A stretch of 64,000 nucleotides of DNA from Galbula dea. Its lineage: Eukaryota > Chordata > Aves > Piciformes > Galbulidae. The stretch's first letter is position 1, and each line of letters opens with the position of its first letter. Under the pieces are notes generated by a model. That model worked only from the letters and a program-made list of their open reading frames with translations. It was not told where the DNA came from and did no database searches. A program made the translations under genes and the position numbers. Below are positions 13,315 to 26,612 of the stretch, in pieces. The stretch lies in contig VWZX01009068.1 in the NCBI GenBank assembly GCA_013399015.1, positions 614,816-678,815 on the forward strand, given 5' to 3'.

Positions 13315-13788
13315 TGTCCTGGTTTCAGATGGGATAGAGCTAATTTTCTTCTTAGTAGCTAGAATAGTGCCATGTTTTGGATTCAGTATGAGAAAAATGT
13401 TGATAATATACTGATAGTTGTAGCTGTTTCTAGAAAATCAAGGACTTTTCAACTTCTCATGTTTCTCCTAGAGAGCAGGAGCACAAGAAGCTGTCCAAGA
13501 CGGGTAATCTAAACTAGCCAAAGGGTTATTCCCTACCACAGCACAGCATGTTCAGCGATATAAACTGGGGAGTAGATTGGGTTTTATTTCTCTCTCTCTT
13601 TTTATTACATTCCCTTTCATTACAATTACTGTTATTGTATTTTAATGTAGTTATTAGACTGCTTTTATGTCAACACGAGTGGGGTTTTTTGTTTGTTAGT
13701 TTTCATTTCTCTTCCCTATCCCTCTGGGACAGGGGAGGAGTCAGCTGCTGCATGAAGCTTGGTCGCTGACTGGAGTGAAACCACAACA
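13315..13788 (+). mobile_element. Solo endogenous retrovirus LTR
   Basis: About 474 bp that starts TGTCCTGGTTTCAG and ends CCACAACA, giving the TG...CA ends of a retroviral long terminal repeat. An LTR carries the retroviral promoter and polyadenylation signal. A TATA box (TATAAA, 13559-13564) is followed by a T-rich middle, then a decayed ATTAAA-like polyadenylation motif (ATTAGA, 13653-13658) and a G-rich downstream segment. The overall phrase order matches, from memory, a common neoavian ERV LTR; I do not name a subfamily. No primer-binding site or gag-like frame follows and no polypurine tract with internal sequence precedes it. It is therefore probably a solo LTR left by recombination between two LTRs. 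I found no clean target-site duplication. A 73-codon frame inside it is fortuitous. Confidence 0.85.
13559..13564 (+). promoter_or_regulatory. TATA box inside the LTR
   Basis: TATAAA lies in the expected place, about 245 bp into the LTR and upstream of the decayed polyadenylation motif. In this family it would set the start of the viral transcript. Whether it is active here cannot be told from sequence. Confidence 0.55.
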
Positions 13789-14479
13789 AACACATAACAT
13801 AAAAATCCTAGGTATAACAAAATTTAGCAGATGGAAATTAAAACCAGGCTAACTTAGGATAAGACTAGTTAACAGGAGCTGGGAGGAGTAGTGGGTGCTC
13901 TGCCTGAGGAAGCAGCTGATGCCTCCACTCCCAGCAAAACCTGGCATCTACTTTATAAGTAAAGCTGGTTCATGTGTGCTTAACAGGCTCATGCAGACAG
14001 TCCAGCACTGCTAGAGTCACCACTTCAAAAAAGGGGCTTAATATCTAAAGAAAAAAATAGAAAACAGAGATATCTCAGCCAGAGGGCTCATTTGGACTAG
14101 CCTTGCTCATTAGTAGGAATCATTTTCCCTTATCCTGTAAGTGCCTCTCTAGCTGTTGGAGGTACCTCAGTGGCTCAGACTGTGCTTCTCTCTTCCACAT
14201 GGAAGTGATAAGATTCAGCTCACTACGTTTTTTATAGCCTCTTGTGTAGTCTAATTTTTGCTGCTCTATGGCTGTAGTACTGCCTTTCCAGAGGCACAGT
14301 TTTCCAAAGATCAGTAACAACACAAGTCACTGATTTCCTTAAGGCATCCCTGCCTGGCTTCTACTGGCTAAGGCATTCCTGTCCCACAGGAACTTATGCC
14401 AAGAGAAGGAGGAGAAGCAACCTCCATTGGCAAGTTCCTTCAGCTGTGCTAGAAAAATATCTACTAAATGGATATGGGA

Positions 14480-14538
14480 AAAAACCACAACCAACCAATC
14501 ACAACAATAACAACAAAACCCCCACAAAACAAACAAAT
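14480..14538. repeat. CA/AAC-rich low-complexity stretch
   Basis: A nearly T-free run of 'CCAACC', 'CAACAA' and 'ACAAACAAA' units. It causes reverse-strand frames rich in valine and leucine that should be ignored. Confidence 0.65.
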
Positions 14539-15951
14539 ATGATATGGTAGAAATTACTTAGAAATGTTTGTGGTTTGTTAGCAGGACTGGAGAAAACACA
14601 GAACCTAATAATTCCTCTAAAATCAAAGTCTAAAATTCTGATCTTTCTGCCCTTCAGGCTATCACCTTCCACCTGGGAATGCTGGAAAAAAAATGGGATT
14701 ATCAGAGTAATAAGAAAATAATGGCAGGAATGTGCAGCTTTGAAGTGCTGCTTGGTCACTCAGACAGCCACAGCCTGTGGCATAATTTAGACCCCATCCA
14801 AAGCCTGCAATAATAATTTCCTTAGTTCCAGAGATCTGTCCAAACATAATTTTGAAAATGAATGATTTATAGTTGGCTCCTTGTCAGCCTTCCACCTCTC
14901 TGCCTCTAAGAAATGAAAGAAAGAAATCCAGCCAAAAACCATGCCCCAGTTGGGTAGTACACCTGCTACTGGAAGACTGCAATTGTTTCACAGACATGAT
15001 GGACTAAGAATTTTGTTAGGGAATATGACATTAGGGAGTTATTTCAGCAAAAATAGAGGTTAAGAAGTTAAAACATTGTATTTTTGAAGGGTTTTTTCCC
15101 AGTAAATGTGGAATGAACTCTAGATGGAGAAGTTAGTGCCTCTACTATGTACTATATACATTACATTGCTTAGATAACTATAAATGTCTGTATGGATGGA
15201 GCTATTTACCAGCACATTTGTTAAAATCTGACTTTTTAAAATACCAGCTATGAAGCTGCTTACAAATAATAACATAAAAAACAGCCCCAAGGAGCAGAAG
15301 CAAAAAGATCAGCTTAAGAATATTCTCTTCCTTAGCATAAAATATTTACTTTTAATTTGAAGGAGTAGGTATCATAGGAGAGAATTATTCATCAATGGCA
15401 TAAATTTTTATGAGTCTGTGTAGACATTGCCAGCAGGTGTATCTAGCTTCTTCCTAAAAGACAGGATTGTAATTACCATGGAAGACATCATCTTATGGTA
15501 AATGTATTTCTTACTAGTCTCTTGAATAGTCCTGTCCACTTGCAATGTGTTCATCTCATAGAGATCTGGAGCAAATGAGAGTCCTTCAGGAAAGCAAGTG
15601 TTAGCTACAGAGATCCCCATCTGGATTAGAAGCAGAGACTGATGCTGAGCAGAGCAGTCTCTTGTCCTTGGGACAACTGAAAGATCATTCCCTCACTTCA
15701 GTACCTTCCTTCTCGCTGTGGATATGTACAGAATGGGGGATTTCAGTAGAGTTTAAATCTGCTGAGGTTTGTGTGTTTGGAAGTGTGAACTACATGTGTT
15801 TTTTCTTTCAGCTTTGTAGCTGAGTAAAGATCACATCTCATCTCTAAAAAATAAAATCTATTAATTTTAGTATTTTTTTCCCCTTTGGGGGTTTTGTTTA
15901 TTTCCTATGCTCTGTTTCTCCAGGAATGATCCTCCATAGAAAATACTTATT

Positions 15952-15992
15952 GATATACATATATAAATATATATACACATGTACATGGATAA
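15952..15992. repeat. TA-rich microsatellite-like tract
   Basis: Alternating 'ATATACATATATAAATATATATACA' type sequence, interrupted and short. No function is implied. Confidence 0.6.
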
Positions 15993-16530
15993 GTATTTCT
16001 TTCCAGTGGATGTTGCTGGAAACTCTAGAATGAGATAAATATACAGAAAAAAAATGTAACATGTCAGCATGCAAAAACAAATGCACAAACAAAAAGCCAT
16101 GAAGTTTTAAACTTTATGCAATCACTTGCATGCTGGAATTTTAAAATCTTGACTGCCAGCAGTAACATAAAATATTGCATTCCTGCTTTGTCTTTAAAAA
16201 TATTGTTTATAGATTAACCTGGGTCTGAAGTGAGCCACTAAATTTCCAGCTATGGATAAATAAAATCTATTTGCATGTGAAGGACAAGATGATTCTGTTT
16301 CTAACATTGGGCCAAGTACAAGAGAGCAGAAAGGTTATGGTCTATCTTGCTGCTGGGTGCACAATAGTATTATGGAAGGAGCATCAAATTCAGCTGGTTC
16401 ACAGATGATATGTGGGTGCTTACAAGGATGAGAGATTTAATAACTGGGCAAGAATATGTAATAAGTGTGATGGCAGAATGCAAGGAAATGGCAGATACAG
16501 GAGAAATACATCATAGAAGGCAAAAAACCC

Positions 16531-16551
16531 CCAAAACCAAACCAAACCAAA
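16531..16551. repeat. (CCAAA)n short tandem repeat
   Basis: About four head-to-tail copies of the pentamer CCAAA/ACCAA. Short and imperfect at the left edge. Confidence 0.7.
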
Positions 16552-19208
16552 GTAGGATAAAGTGAGATGCAATTTTAGGAAATGGCCAAATACATTGGTA
16601 TAGAGAGAATCACATCTTGCTCTGGATTTCAGCTACCAAACACCTGGACTTCATCATGCTACAGGGTGAACAATACATCATTTTACACTTATTGCCAGAG
16701 TAGTAAAGGGTTCTGAGTAATGAACCCAACACAGAGAGAAGCTCTCTCTGTCTCAGCAAGACAGAGCAAATAAGCATCTAGAATTGATGAAGTCAGAAAC
16801 AGTGTGTGGAGCAGATAATGATGATTAATGGAGAAAGAGTTGCAGGAGCCAACAGGAGCAAATCCCTGGAATGGCATCTGTGGCCATTCAGGGAGAAAGA
16901 GCCTGGGAAACAAAAGACAATCCTGAGATTTTTTTGTTACTTCTTGTTTGTGATTGTAGTTGACTGCATATATGTACATAAATCAAACAGAATTAGATAA
17001 CTGTATCACTTCATGAGAGAATAAGATGCAAGAGAAAGTCACTGAGTTAGTATAATCCAAAAGAATATTATACAGATATTGTCTCTACCCTGGGCTCTGG
17101 GATGGGAAAAGTTAAATGGTTCCACAAGACCAGAACACTTTCCACAGTCAAGCTTTTCTTACAGAACCTATCATTTTATTATTTTTTAATTAGACTGTTC
17201 TAATTTATTCATGAGTGTTATTAAATTTACAGTAGTTTTTAGTTCTTAAATAATTCCTGTATTTTATCCTGAGGCAAAATCTCTTTAGCCTCTGGCACTT
17301 AAACTCAAAGACCTCTCTCATCTCCAATAACTTCACCATCTTACCTGAAACAAAAGAGTAAATATATGGCACCACACAGGGCAGATATCCATCAGTGCTA
17401 TAATTTAATAGGTTAGCCACTCACCTCAGCAAAATTGGCTAATAGCTTGTGTCATTTATCAGTGAGGAAGTTTTACTTTATGCAGTCACTGGTGCATCTT
17501 TGCACTACCCAGTGACATCCAGATCAGATAGTCATGTTTGGGGACCAGTTCCTTGTGCTTCTGCCCATCGAGACAAGGTCTTTTACAGGGCAGTTCATAG
17601 CAAAAATCTACTGTAAGTGCTTTGAATTGTGCATCTAAAAAGCCTTTCTCTGTCCTGTGATTAGAGAGGAAACCTTAAAGGGTGTTGGAAATCATTCATG
17701 AGGAATGAGCCTACTTAAATGGGGTGATTAACTTTCTTCACCACTCTTTTCCTTTTATTTTTTTTTTGCTTTCTACAATAGCATTTCTCCAGATAAACCC
17801 TTGGATTAAGACTCAAGAATTAGCAACATGAATAAACCACATCGTTTGCAGTTCATTTTTATTCTCCTTTCTCCTTTGAGAACAATTTCTATGCATTGTG
17901 GCATGCTTTGTTTCCTAGGGTTCAGTTTGAAAACATTTGTTTTCATTTGTTCTTTATTTTCTTTTCTCTTAGAAAATATTTAGTTTGCTGTGCTGGTCCA
18001 AGGTGTTAACGATACAAATCACAGGTGATAATGACTTTGATGACTCAGTGTCTGCACAATGTACAAACAGAAGATGACTGCTCAGCTGGTGTTAGAGACC
18101 TGGGCTCAGTCTCTTTTTGCAGCTATTTCAGAACAGATGCTCTAAAAGGCTGAGAATTTCAGGGGTAGGACTGAAATTTCTGAATTGGTTGTTTATTTGC
18201 CTTACCCTGTACCTCAGAAGAATTAGGTTCCTTTCTATAAGAATGGGTTTAGCATTAGCCACTGAACTGAAGCTATAGGACTGCCTAATTTAAGCTATAG
18301 GAAACCCTGGAAAATGGGATGCTTCTATAACATTGACTCTTGCCAGACTGCATTTTTCTGTAACTGCATTTCAGGATCAGGTGGGAACTCTTGTCTGTAG
18401 AATTTCCTGTTATGTGCAAGTTCTTAAGACACCATTTTAAACAAAAATTACTTATTTAGGGTTTTTTAACTTATGGGTATATCATTTGGTATCATTTGGA
18501 GACTGGATCATGAATCCAGGAACAGGAGAAATTTTTTCCAGCCTTTCTTCAGCTGCAGATTTTTCAGATTTCCAGCTTCCCCTCTCCACAGAAGCACTCT
18601 CATGAGAAGAGCTGTGCTACTTTCACCATTCACTTTGAATTAGCTGCAAAGAATTTTTCTCTTTTGGGAAAATTCACCAGAAATCTTATATGATTTAAAC
18701 ATATTAATAAATTATAATGCCATTTTGTAATGTAAAACTATTTCCAAGCTGTTCTGCTGATGGCTATTAGCAGAATGCTTCATAAACTTCAATGAATTTT
18801 ATCCTTGCACAATCTTTGTGAAGTAAAACACTCAAACCTAATTTTTCTATGGGAACACACTACAGAAGACAGACTAAATGTTTTACCTGACATCACAAGC
18901 AAAATGAGCTTGGAAATACCCAGTTCTTTTAAGTCCTCGAATGTCACTCTCCACTTCTGGATCCTTCCTCTTTATGTGTTCCTAGTAACTATATTCTCAG
19001 TGCTCAGGAAAGATCAAGAGAGAGAAGGGAAGAGATGGACTGGTTTCAAGAAGGTCAGACTAGGTTAAATGCTTGGTCTACAGACTTTGATTGAGTTCCT
19101 TTAAGTGTGTCATTGGAAGCAGTGTGGTAACATCAATGTAACTTTTTATTTGCTTTCCAAGGACTCTCAATCAGTCATTTATCAATTGGCTTTTTATCCC
19201 TCTGAAGA

Positions 19209-19300
19209 TTTTTTCTTTTCTTTCTTTTTTATTTTTTCCCTTTTTCTCTCTTTCTTTTCTTTCTACTTCTTTTTTGACTGCTTTTCCTTTTCTTCTTGTG
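19209..19300 (+). repeat. Long pyrimidine tract
   Basis: About 90 bases made almost entirely of T and C on the plus strand, with scattered purines (for example the A near 19231 and the 'GACTG' near 19276). Its TTTC/TTTTC units give partial mirror symmetry. Such tracts can act as splice-acceptor-like signals or form triplex DNA; neither is shown here. Confidence 0.8.
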
Positions 19301-19921
19301 CAAGAGCACTTCTTATGAACCAGAGATAAAGTTCCACCAGCAGAAAAGAAGCAATTTCCAGTGGGCAAAGTCACTGCTAATCTGAGATGTCCAAAAGCAG
19401 ATGATGATTGCTTCAGGCTGCCCTGTAATATTATTTTAATCCTTGACAGTGCATTATGGGTAATGATTAAACTGTATTCATGCAGATACAGTTTGTGAAG
19501 GTTTGAAGTTGGTAACAACATTACAAAATTCATAGTGTCCTGAATAAACCACACAATAACAGCCTTACCCCCTGCACAGGGCTTTCAGCAGGGCTCCAGC
19601 TGAGACATGTAATTCAGAACAGATGAAGCATAAAGAAGCATAAATATTGTACAATGGCTCCAAAAATGATCATGCATGACTGCATACATCCTAACTGTCC
19701 TTCGTTTACATGTAGATTTAGCAGTGCAAACACCAGTGCAGTACCATTAACACTACCAATGTGTATTTCTAACCTAACCTCAGGAAACAAGGCAGGAAAC
19801 AAGACACTTGGTCACTAGTGCATGGTTTAGACCCAGAGAGGACTACTGGAAAGCTACCCAAATGTTCAACTGGCAACACAGTTGGCTTATTATCTGTATG
19901 AAAGTCATTATTTCTGTATTT

Positions 19922-19940
19922 TAAATAAATAAATAAATAA
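19922..19940. repeat. (TAAA)n microsatellite
   Basis: Four to five perfect head-to-tail copies of TAAA. It may be polymorphic, though it is short. Confidence 0.85.
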
Positions 19941-21765
19941 CTAGTCACCACAAATAAATCCCCAAAGCAAAGAAGATGTTTAAAAGAAGGAGGTAAAGAG
20001 AAGATGTGCTGTACATTTGAGCCATGTAAGAGAGGATGCTGCAGTGAGGGTTGCCATGGAGATTGCTGCATGGCAGCAAAACTGCAATAAGGTCTGAAAG
20101 TAAGGTGCTGAGAGCATCCCATATGAACCCTTAGCTCCACTGAAGCTGAGGCAAGTAGAGATCAGTCCCTGTTTATTGTCAAAGCAGTCTAGCACTCAGC
20201 AAGATGAGACTTAGCTGGGCAGTGATGGTTTAGTGGCCCAGGAGCTACCAGGAGCTATTACCTTCATAGGAGATATTGCCCAAGAAGTAACCATCCCAGC
20301 AAGAAAAGGAGGATTTAGTTATTGGTTAGAAAGAATTCTGTCTGTGCAATTGCTTTCTTTTTACAGAGTGAGGAGTAAATTCCTTATCCTTTTTGAAAAA
20401 GCATATCTTACCTCAGCTAGTCTGGCTGGAGAATCATGAGGTGTATGTATGTCCTATTCACACCACTCATAAAGCCTCCCCTTTCTACAACAGGGAATAT
20501 TAAAAGAGAAACTGCTTCCTTCCTTATATCTACAACTAAGGCTGGAAGATGAATTGATAAAAAGGTGAGGCTTATTACTCTGTACAGCCAAGAAGAGATA
20601 CAACAGCCCCATCCTCTCTTTCCACACAGCCCTTGCAAATAACACAGTGGTGCTATGATTTGAGAAGCGCTTACATGTTGTCACACTGGCTTTAAGTATC
20701 CATCTCAGTATACACAGCTGAAATCCTGGCCCTCTTGAAATGATAGGGGAGTCCTTCACAGAGTTCTGTAGTGCCTCAGTTCTTTCATAAAATGTGAACT
20801 ATAGTAGAAGAGATGCTGTTTGTATGGTCATCAGACCTCACTGAGACTTTTGGGACAGATGCTGCTTAACGCTGTGCTTTCTCTTCTGGTGCACGTTCAT
20901 GTTGACCCAACCACCCTGGGGTCATGCAGAATCCTACAGACCAAACACTGCAGACTGATGTTCATGAGGATTTCTCATTCCTAAATCAAATCACTTTTAT
21001 CTTCCTTAGCCCAAATGGTGACATCAACTTGAAACTTATCTGAGAAAAGTCAGATTGGTTATATCAATGGGAAGGAGACTTTTTTTCCCTTTTGATTGTT
21101 AATTGATCACCTCCCCCCTCAGAATACACCTCTCATTTGTCATATGCCTGAGTTTCCTAGCAAGAGAAACTAAGTGGCTTCCTGCATGCTAGAAACTGGG
21201 AATCAAATGATGTGCGTATAGCACTATAATGTAGAAGCTAGAACCCTGGAGGTAAACAGGGAATGAATCAGTTTATCAGTGTTGATACCACAGTAGGTTT
21301 CAGTGGTAGCAAAATTACATAACCACTAATTGTTTCTTAAAGTAATTCTAAAAGAAAAAAAAAATGAAATTACAATAAAGATTAGTTGGCAAAGCAATTT
21401 CATGGCCTACAGTCCCTGAGAAATTCTCTGTACAAGATGCTGAAGTTTTGTTCCCATGCACAGCACATTGTTTAGATGTAGTTTGGAAACAGTATGGGAG
21501 GAATTAGTTCCTACCAAATGAAAACTTATTGGGACCTCTCTTGACCCCAAATTACAATGTGTACTTGATTAATGGGGCATGGCCATCAGGGGAAGAAGAA
21601 AAAATCTATAACTCAAACCCAGAAACCTGAAAACAGCTAAAAAATTCTGAAAATACCTAAGACCAATTTTTCACCTAGCAGTTGTGACGGATGGACAAGA
21701 CCATTTATTACAGCCAAGAAGTTCAAGAGTTTTTTTCATGTAAGAAAGTTAAGTATGCCAAACAA

Positions 21766-21976
21766 CAGGAAAAAATTCTTCCCTTTAAGGGTGCCACAGC
21801 ACTGCCCCAGGCTACCCAGAGAGGTTGTGGAGTCTCTTTCTCTGGAGAGATTCCACAGCCACCTGGCTATGATCCTGGGCAACCTGCTCTGGGTGACCTT
21901 GTTTTAGGAAGGGAGGTTGGACTAGGTGATCCCCAGGGGTCCCTTCCAACCCTTACCATTTTGGGATTCTGTGAAC
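21766..21976 (+). mobile_element. CR1 LINE 3' fragment (plus strand)
   Basis: A 5'-truncated CR1 retrotransposon end of about 210 bp. It begins with 'AGGAAAAAATTCTT', the usual segment just upstream of the conserved 'CCAGGCTACCCAGAGAGGTT' at about 21808. It continues with 'CAACCTGCTCTGGGTGACC', 'GGTTGGACTAGGTGAT' and 'GGGGTCCCTTCCAACCC', and ends at 'GGATTCTGTGA'. The 'TCTTTCTCTGGAGA' and 'GGGTGACCTTG' variants differ from the copies at 3.6 and 27.2 kb, so this is a different CR1 subfamily. The segment at 21680-21765 might be a further eroded part but is not convincing. A 103-codon frame that crosses it is not a gene. Confidence 0.93.
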
Positions 21977-22220
21977 AGAGAAAGCTTACATGTAACTTCT
22001 AAATCACTGAAATTATTTCTTGTTGTGTCTAAAGAAAAACAATTCCTTCCACATATTGCTAAGTTCTGCTCTCATTTTAGTCATTTATTTATCAACATCT
22101 CAGTACCAGAATATTATTCTTATCAAATCATTCTATCATGCACATATAAGTAAAAGATAGTAATTGCCTGCTACCTGTAAGCAGTTTTGTTTATCAAGCA
22201 CTGAGGGGTTTTTTGAGCTT

Positions 22221-22248
22221 GTTTTTGTTTTGTTTTGTTTTGTTTTTT
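22221..22248. repeat. (TTTTG)n microsatellite
   Basis: Four to five copies of TTTTG ending in a T-run. A typical simple repeat, possibly variable between individuals. Confidence 0.85.
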
Positions 22249-25200
22249 AAATGCCCATTTGGTAAATCATATCAGTAACATACACTAATTCTCCTGAAGT
22301 TACATATGCAGAGGATTCTTGTGGCAAAAGCCAGGTGATCTATACAATGTGAATCCTATCTTTTTCTACCTCTATGCCTCCATACAGCCTTTAAATATGT
22401 GTGATTTTTTTTTTCCTTAGGACTTCAACCATATTCAGTCAGCATTTTGGATGGTTGTAAGGAAAGATGAACAAGAGGACTGGAGATCTCACTCAAAAGA
22501 TGCAGAAGCTGACCTCAGTGTTCCCTGTATTTATTGTATTAAATTATAATCCAGTAGTTTCCTTACTTTCAGTAGCTTACCTATTGAATTAACAGAGCTA
22601 AAGAAGCTGCTTTAGCATTTCACAAATCCTAAAAATTTATCAAGCTGTTGCTTCAGTGTTTACTCAATATTCCATTTCTTCCTAATGCATCACATACTGT
22701 GGTGCTCCAGAAGAGTCTATATTTTGATGACACAGTCGATTGAGCCTGTTTGCACCACTGCTAAATGGAATAAAATATAATACAATTTCTATGTAAGTTA
22801 ATTGTCCTAATTTAAGTGGTGCCCTGTGCTTCATGGCTTAAATGGTCTTCCTTTTTGACCACACAACACATAACCACTACAAAAACTCTTCTCATACAGA
22901 GATGCTGTGAAAATCAAGAGCTTTGAATCTTAAATGCTGCAGAACTAGCTAGACTCAGAATCATGACAGTGCCCTGTGAAGAAACACGTTTTAAAATAAG
23001 GGAATAACTTAGGATTTAGAAAATTCACACATTTTCTATTCATCAGGTTGTCATTCCTATGTCAGACTTTGACAAATTTTGCTGGTATCTAACTACTGTA
23101 TCATCACTGAGAGTTAAAAATAAATGCACATGAAGTGTAGTTGCTTCTTCACCTTGATACTAATTAACTGCCCCACCCACCTAGGATCTCAATCCATGCA
23201 GACATCACTATTCAAGTTGCTGGTTTTGGCACCTTGCTTTGACTGCATCATTCCCTCCATGATGTGTGGCTTTATCCTTTGCATACCCAAAGCAAGCTTT
23301 CTAGCTTTTCTCTGAAGTGCTAGCCTTTAAAAAGTCATTTATTTCATCCTCTTCCTGTAAGACTTGTGATTTTAACAAGATGTCAGCCCCAAACTTTGCA
23401 CTATTATTGATTATCTGCTTTTCCTATCAACACTTCTACTCTTTACATCCTCTGCTGAAAAAGTCACTCTAAACATTTGTAAAGGAATTCTATTATCAGT
23501 TTTAAATCCTTCCTTAAAACCTGCCTTGTTTCAGCATCCCCCCAGTTTTATACCAGCTACAGGCAAAGCTTTTTTTAAACAACTTCCTCAATGTCATTTT
23601 GAATTTAATTTCTGTGTCTTTACACTGGGATAACTCACCAGCTGCTCCTTGTTGAACTAAAGACTATGAACACCATAGGTAGACAATATGCTTCCCCCCT
23701 CTTTCCTACACACTGATCTTTGATTAGAGCTCTTAAGGCTACAGGAACAATCAATGCTTGTGCAATGTGATCAAGAATAGTACTAATAAAAACATTGTTA
23801 TAGTGATGCTCTAACAGAAATTCCCAATTGTGTTTGTGTAAGACCTTAGCTATTTAAATATCACCTGCTCCAAGGACTGGAATAGCTACCCCAGGGAATA
23901 ATGCATTTATTGATGAATAGGCCAAGTCACTTGCTAGATATGCTTTTATTCTTTTCTATGATCTATGAAACCATAGCACCACTCCTTACAGCTCCATGAC
24001 TGCTTGAATATAAAGCCTGAGTTCCAGCACAAGTGCTGGCATCTATCCTCTGGAGGACCTGGCAAGAGGAATGCCTTGCTGCAAAGGAGACTGTGTTCTT
24101 CAGTTTCACTTGAGTTATATAGCTGTGCTGCTAAGAATTGTCATGGGAACCTGTGATGTGATCAGCAGGGTATGACAAAAAGTGGCAACTGGAAGAAGGA
24201 GAAAAGAAGAAATGGACTAAAGTAAGCTGAGAACTCTCACTGAAAAGCATCCTAGTAGTAATGGGAACTGTCATGGAATCCCCTGGTGAAGCTGAGGGAC
24301 ATATAACAGAAAGGTTTGGGTTATTTGCTTGAGACAATAAAGAAATAGGTACATAAGCAAAAGCACTGGGGAAGCTTTCTAAAGATGCCTGGATCAAAAA
24401 TCACCTCAGAAACAGAATCACATTCAGTTCTGTGGGATGTGTTTGTCAAATAACAAAAGATTGCTCTTCCATTCATGCAAAGGAAAAAGATGTATTTCCC
24501 TCTGTAAGGTAAGCAAATGTAAACCAACTGCCAGTTCCAGGGAGCTGAAGCTAGACCAGAGATAACAACAAGCTAGTCACCTGGGATTAGTGCAGATATT
24601 TTGGGCAAATACCTCATGTTACATGTCAGTTACTGTTGTCAGAGAATATATGTGGTTATTCAGTTTAATTGTTCTATAGGAAAAGTACATGTTTTTATCT
24701 TAATTATTTGGGTTTTTTTTCCTGAGGTGGAAAATCTTCTTTTTTGATGAGAAATAAGAAAGGAACACATATAAAGCTCTTTAGACATCAAAAAGCTTTA
24801 AAAATGTTCAATACAGGCATAAGGCTCAGTTAGCACAATGTCATACTCACTTTCTCAGGCTTATCTTGAGCTGCTTTAGGGCACTTCCAACCTAACTGCT
24901 TACATTTATAATTGCAGCAAAAAGTAAACAAAATCACATTTTTCCCTACACCTTTCATTGACTACATGCTCCATGGAGCTCAAATGGGACAAGAAGTAGG
25001 AGTAACATACCATTGAAGAAAGAGAATTCCCAAACTAATAATACTTAGATGGAAATTGCTAAAGTAAATGTAGTAGTTCACCATACAGCTTGTTATTTAA
25101 AGAAACTAAAGTTATGTCTGAGCCACAAGGCTGTCTCTTTGTTGGAGTATGGATGAGTATAGGTACACCTGAGCTACCTTTAAGCTAACATTGGTCACAA

Positions 25201-26612
25201 GTCAACTGTAGAACCAAGGAGGTACAAAGTAGCCCAAAACCCAAAGCAAACTCTCCCATTCTGTAACTCTTACACTGTGTGTGATCTCCAGGCATACATG
25301 AGTAGCGAAACTGATTTGTCATAAGAAAATCAGATTACAGCAATCATCAATTAGATAATTTAAAGTGAGGAATGAATTCTATTAGATTTTTTTCAGGATA
25401 AATATCTGTAATCTTTTCCCAGTTAAACAGTTTCACAAATAATGCGAGATATTCCATTCCTTTCTTTACTGGGGGAGAATGACAGGGAAAAACTGATGTG
25501 AGTGTAGCTCAGCAGAAAGCAGGAGGGTAACAGCCAAGGCTAGGACCTCTGACTCTTCATAGAACTGCCTACATTTTTTGAGATTTCCTGTGTCCTATGC
25601 TGATCAGCTGTTTCTCCTGATCCTTCCTGCTCTGTCCCTTACAGTGTTTTCACTTCAAGTGTATCTTACACATCATTTCTACTCCCTGTTCCCTCTCACC
25701 TCTATACCCATCTCTCTATCTTCTTCTGCCATCAGATAGGACACTGGCTGACATCAGACTGTTTGCTTTATTTGCTTTGTCATCCCAAGCCTGTTTGACC
25801 TCAGTCTGCAAGCTCCCTTAGGAAGAGCCAATCTTATTTTGCATTGCAAAGCATAAGTCCATTCTGTCCCTTTGGCATGATGCTAATGAAGAGGATTCTT
25901 AAGATAGACAATTAATCTCAATATGCATTACAAAAATGAATTAGCATTGGTTGTAATGAAAATTTAGAAATCAGAAAATTGGTAATTACTACTGCTCTTG
26001 GCTATGCACCTTGAACAGTATTGGAATAAATGTTTGATGGCCAAGAAGTTCCAGTATGTAATGCTGCCTTGTACTGGAGAGTTTCTGCCATCAGCAGCCT
26101 CCAGAGTACATTAAATCAATACCTTCTATTGACAGTGTGAAGCTATACATTTATTCCCACTAAACATTTCTCTCTTGGTCATTTTATCACTTGCCTTCTC
26201 AAACGTGGCCCCATTGCTCCTCTGACCCTTTCCTATCCTCAAAACATTGTTGTAGGTCCTCTTTCCTGAGTGAGACAGGGAATATATAGGTATTCTGCAT
26301 GTAAACTCATTTATTTTCAGAAAATAATCATATTTATTGATTTACTGTATCTTCCCTTTCCTCCCAGCCCTTTAGCTTAAATTTTAAGCATAGCAATAGA
26401 GAGAACATCAGGTTCTGGGTCCTTTTTTAGAGCAAACATGGGCTTTGCAGTAAGATCCTCTTCTTATATTTGATCTATTTCTATACCAACTGTAATTACA
26501 TTCCCAATAAAAGTGTCTAGTTGCAGTAAATCATGTTTTTCCTCCAAAATATGCCTAGTTATAGTCTCATTTTGTCAGTCAAGGTAGCAGCTTATGTACC
26601 AAAGGAGTCAGA

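Larger units (their letters stand above)
13789..21765. other. Non-coding AT-rich unique sequence with simple repeats
   Basis: No supported gene. It includes an (AAC)-like patch, a TA-rich patch, a CCAAA array, a pyrimidine tract and a TAAA array, each listed separately. The longest frame in the window (127 codons, reverse strand, 19171-19554) owes its lysine/arginine-rich end to the pyrimidine tract and is not a credible gene. Confidence 0.65.

Noticed and set aside
19171..19554. 127-codon reverse-strand frame with a lysine/arginine/glutamate-rich end
   Set aside because: The charged end is the reverse reading of the pyrimidine tract at 19209-19300. The rest has no recognisable domain.
21691..22002. 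103-codon plus-strand frame
   Set aside because: Its middle is the CR1 3' UTR, which is not coding in that element.
25495..25560. tRNA-like 'GTAGCTCAGCAG' that might start a tRNA-derived SINE
   Set aside because: No B-box or tRNA fold could be traced downstream.
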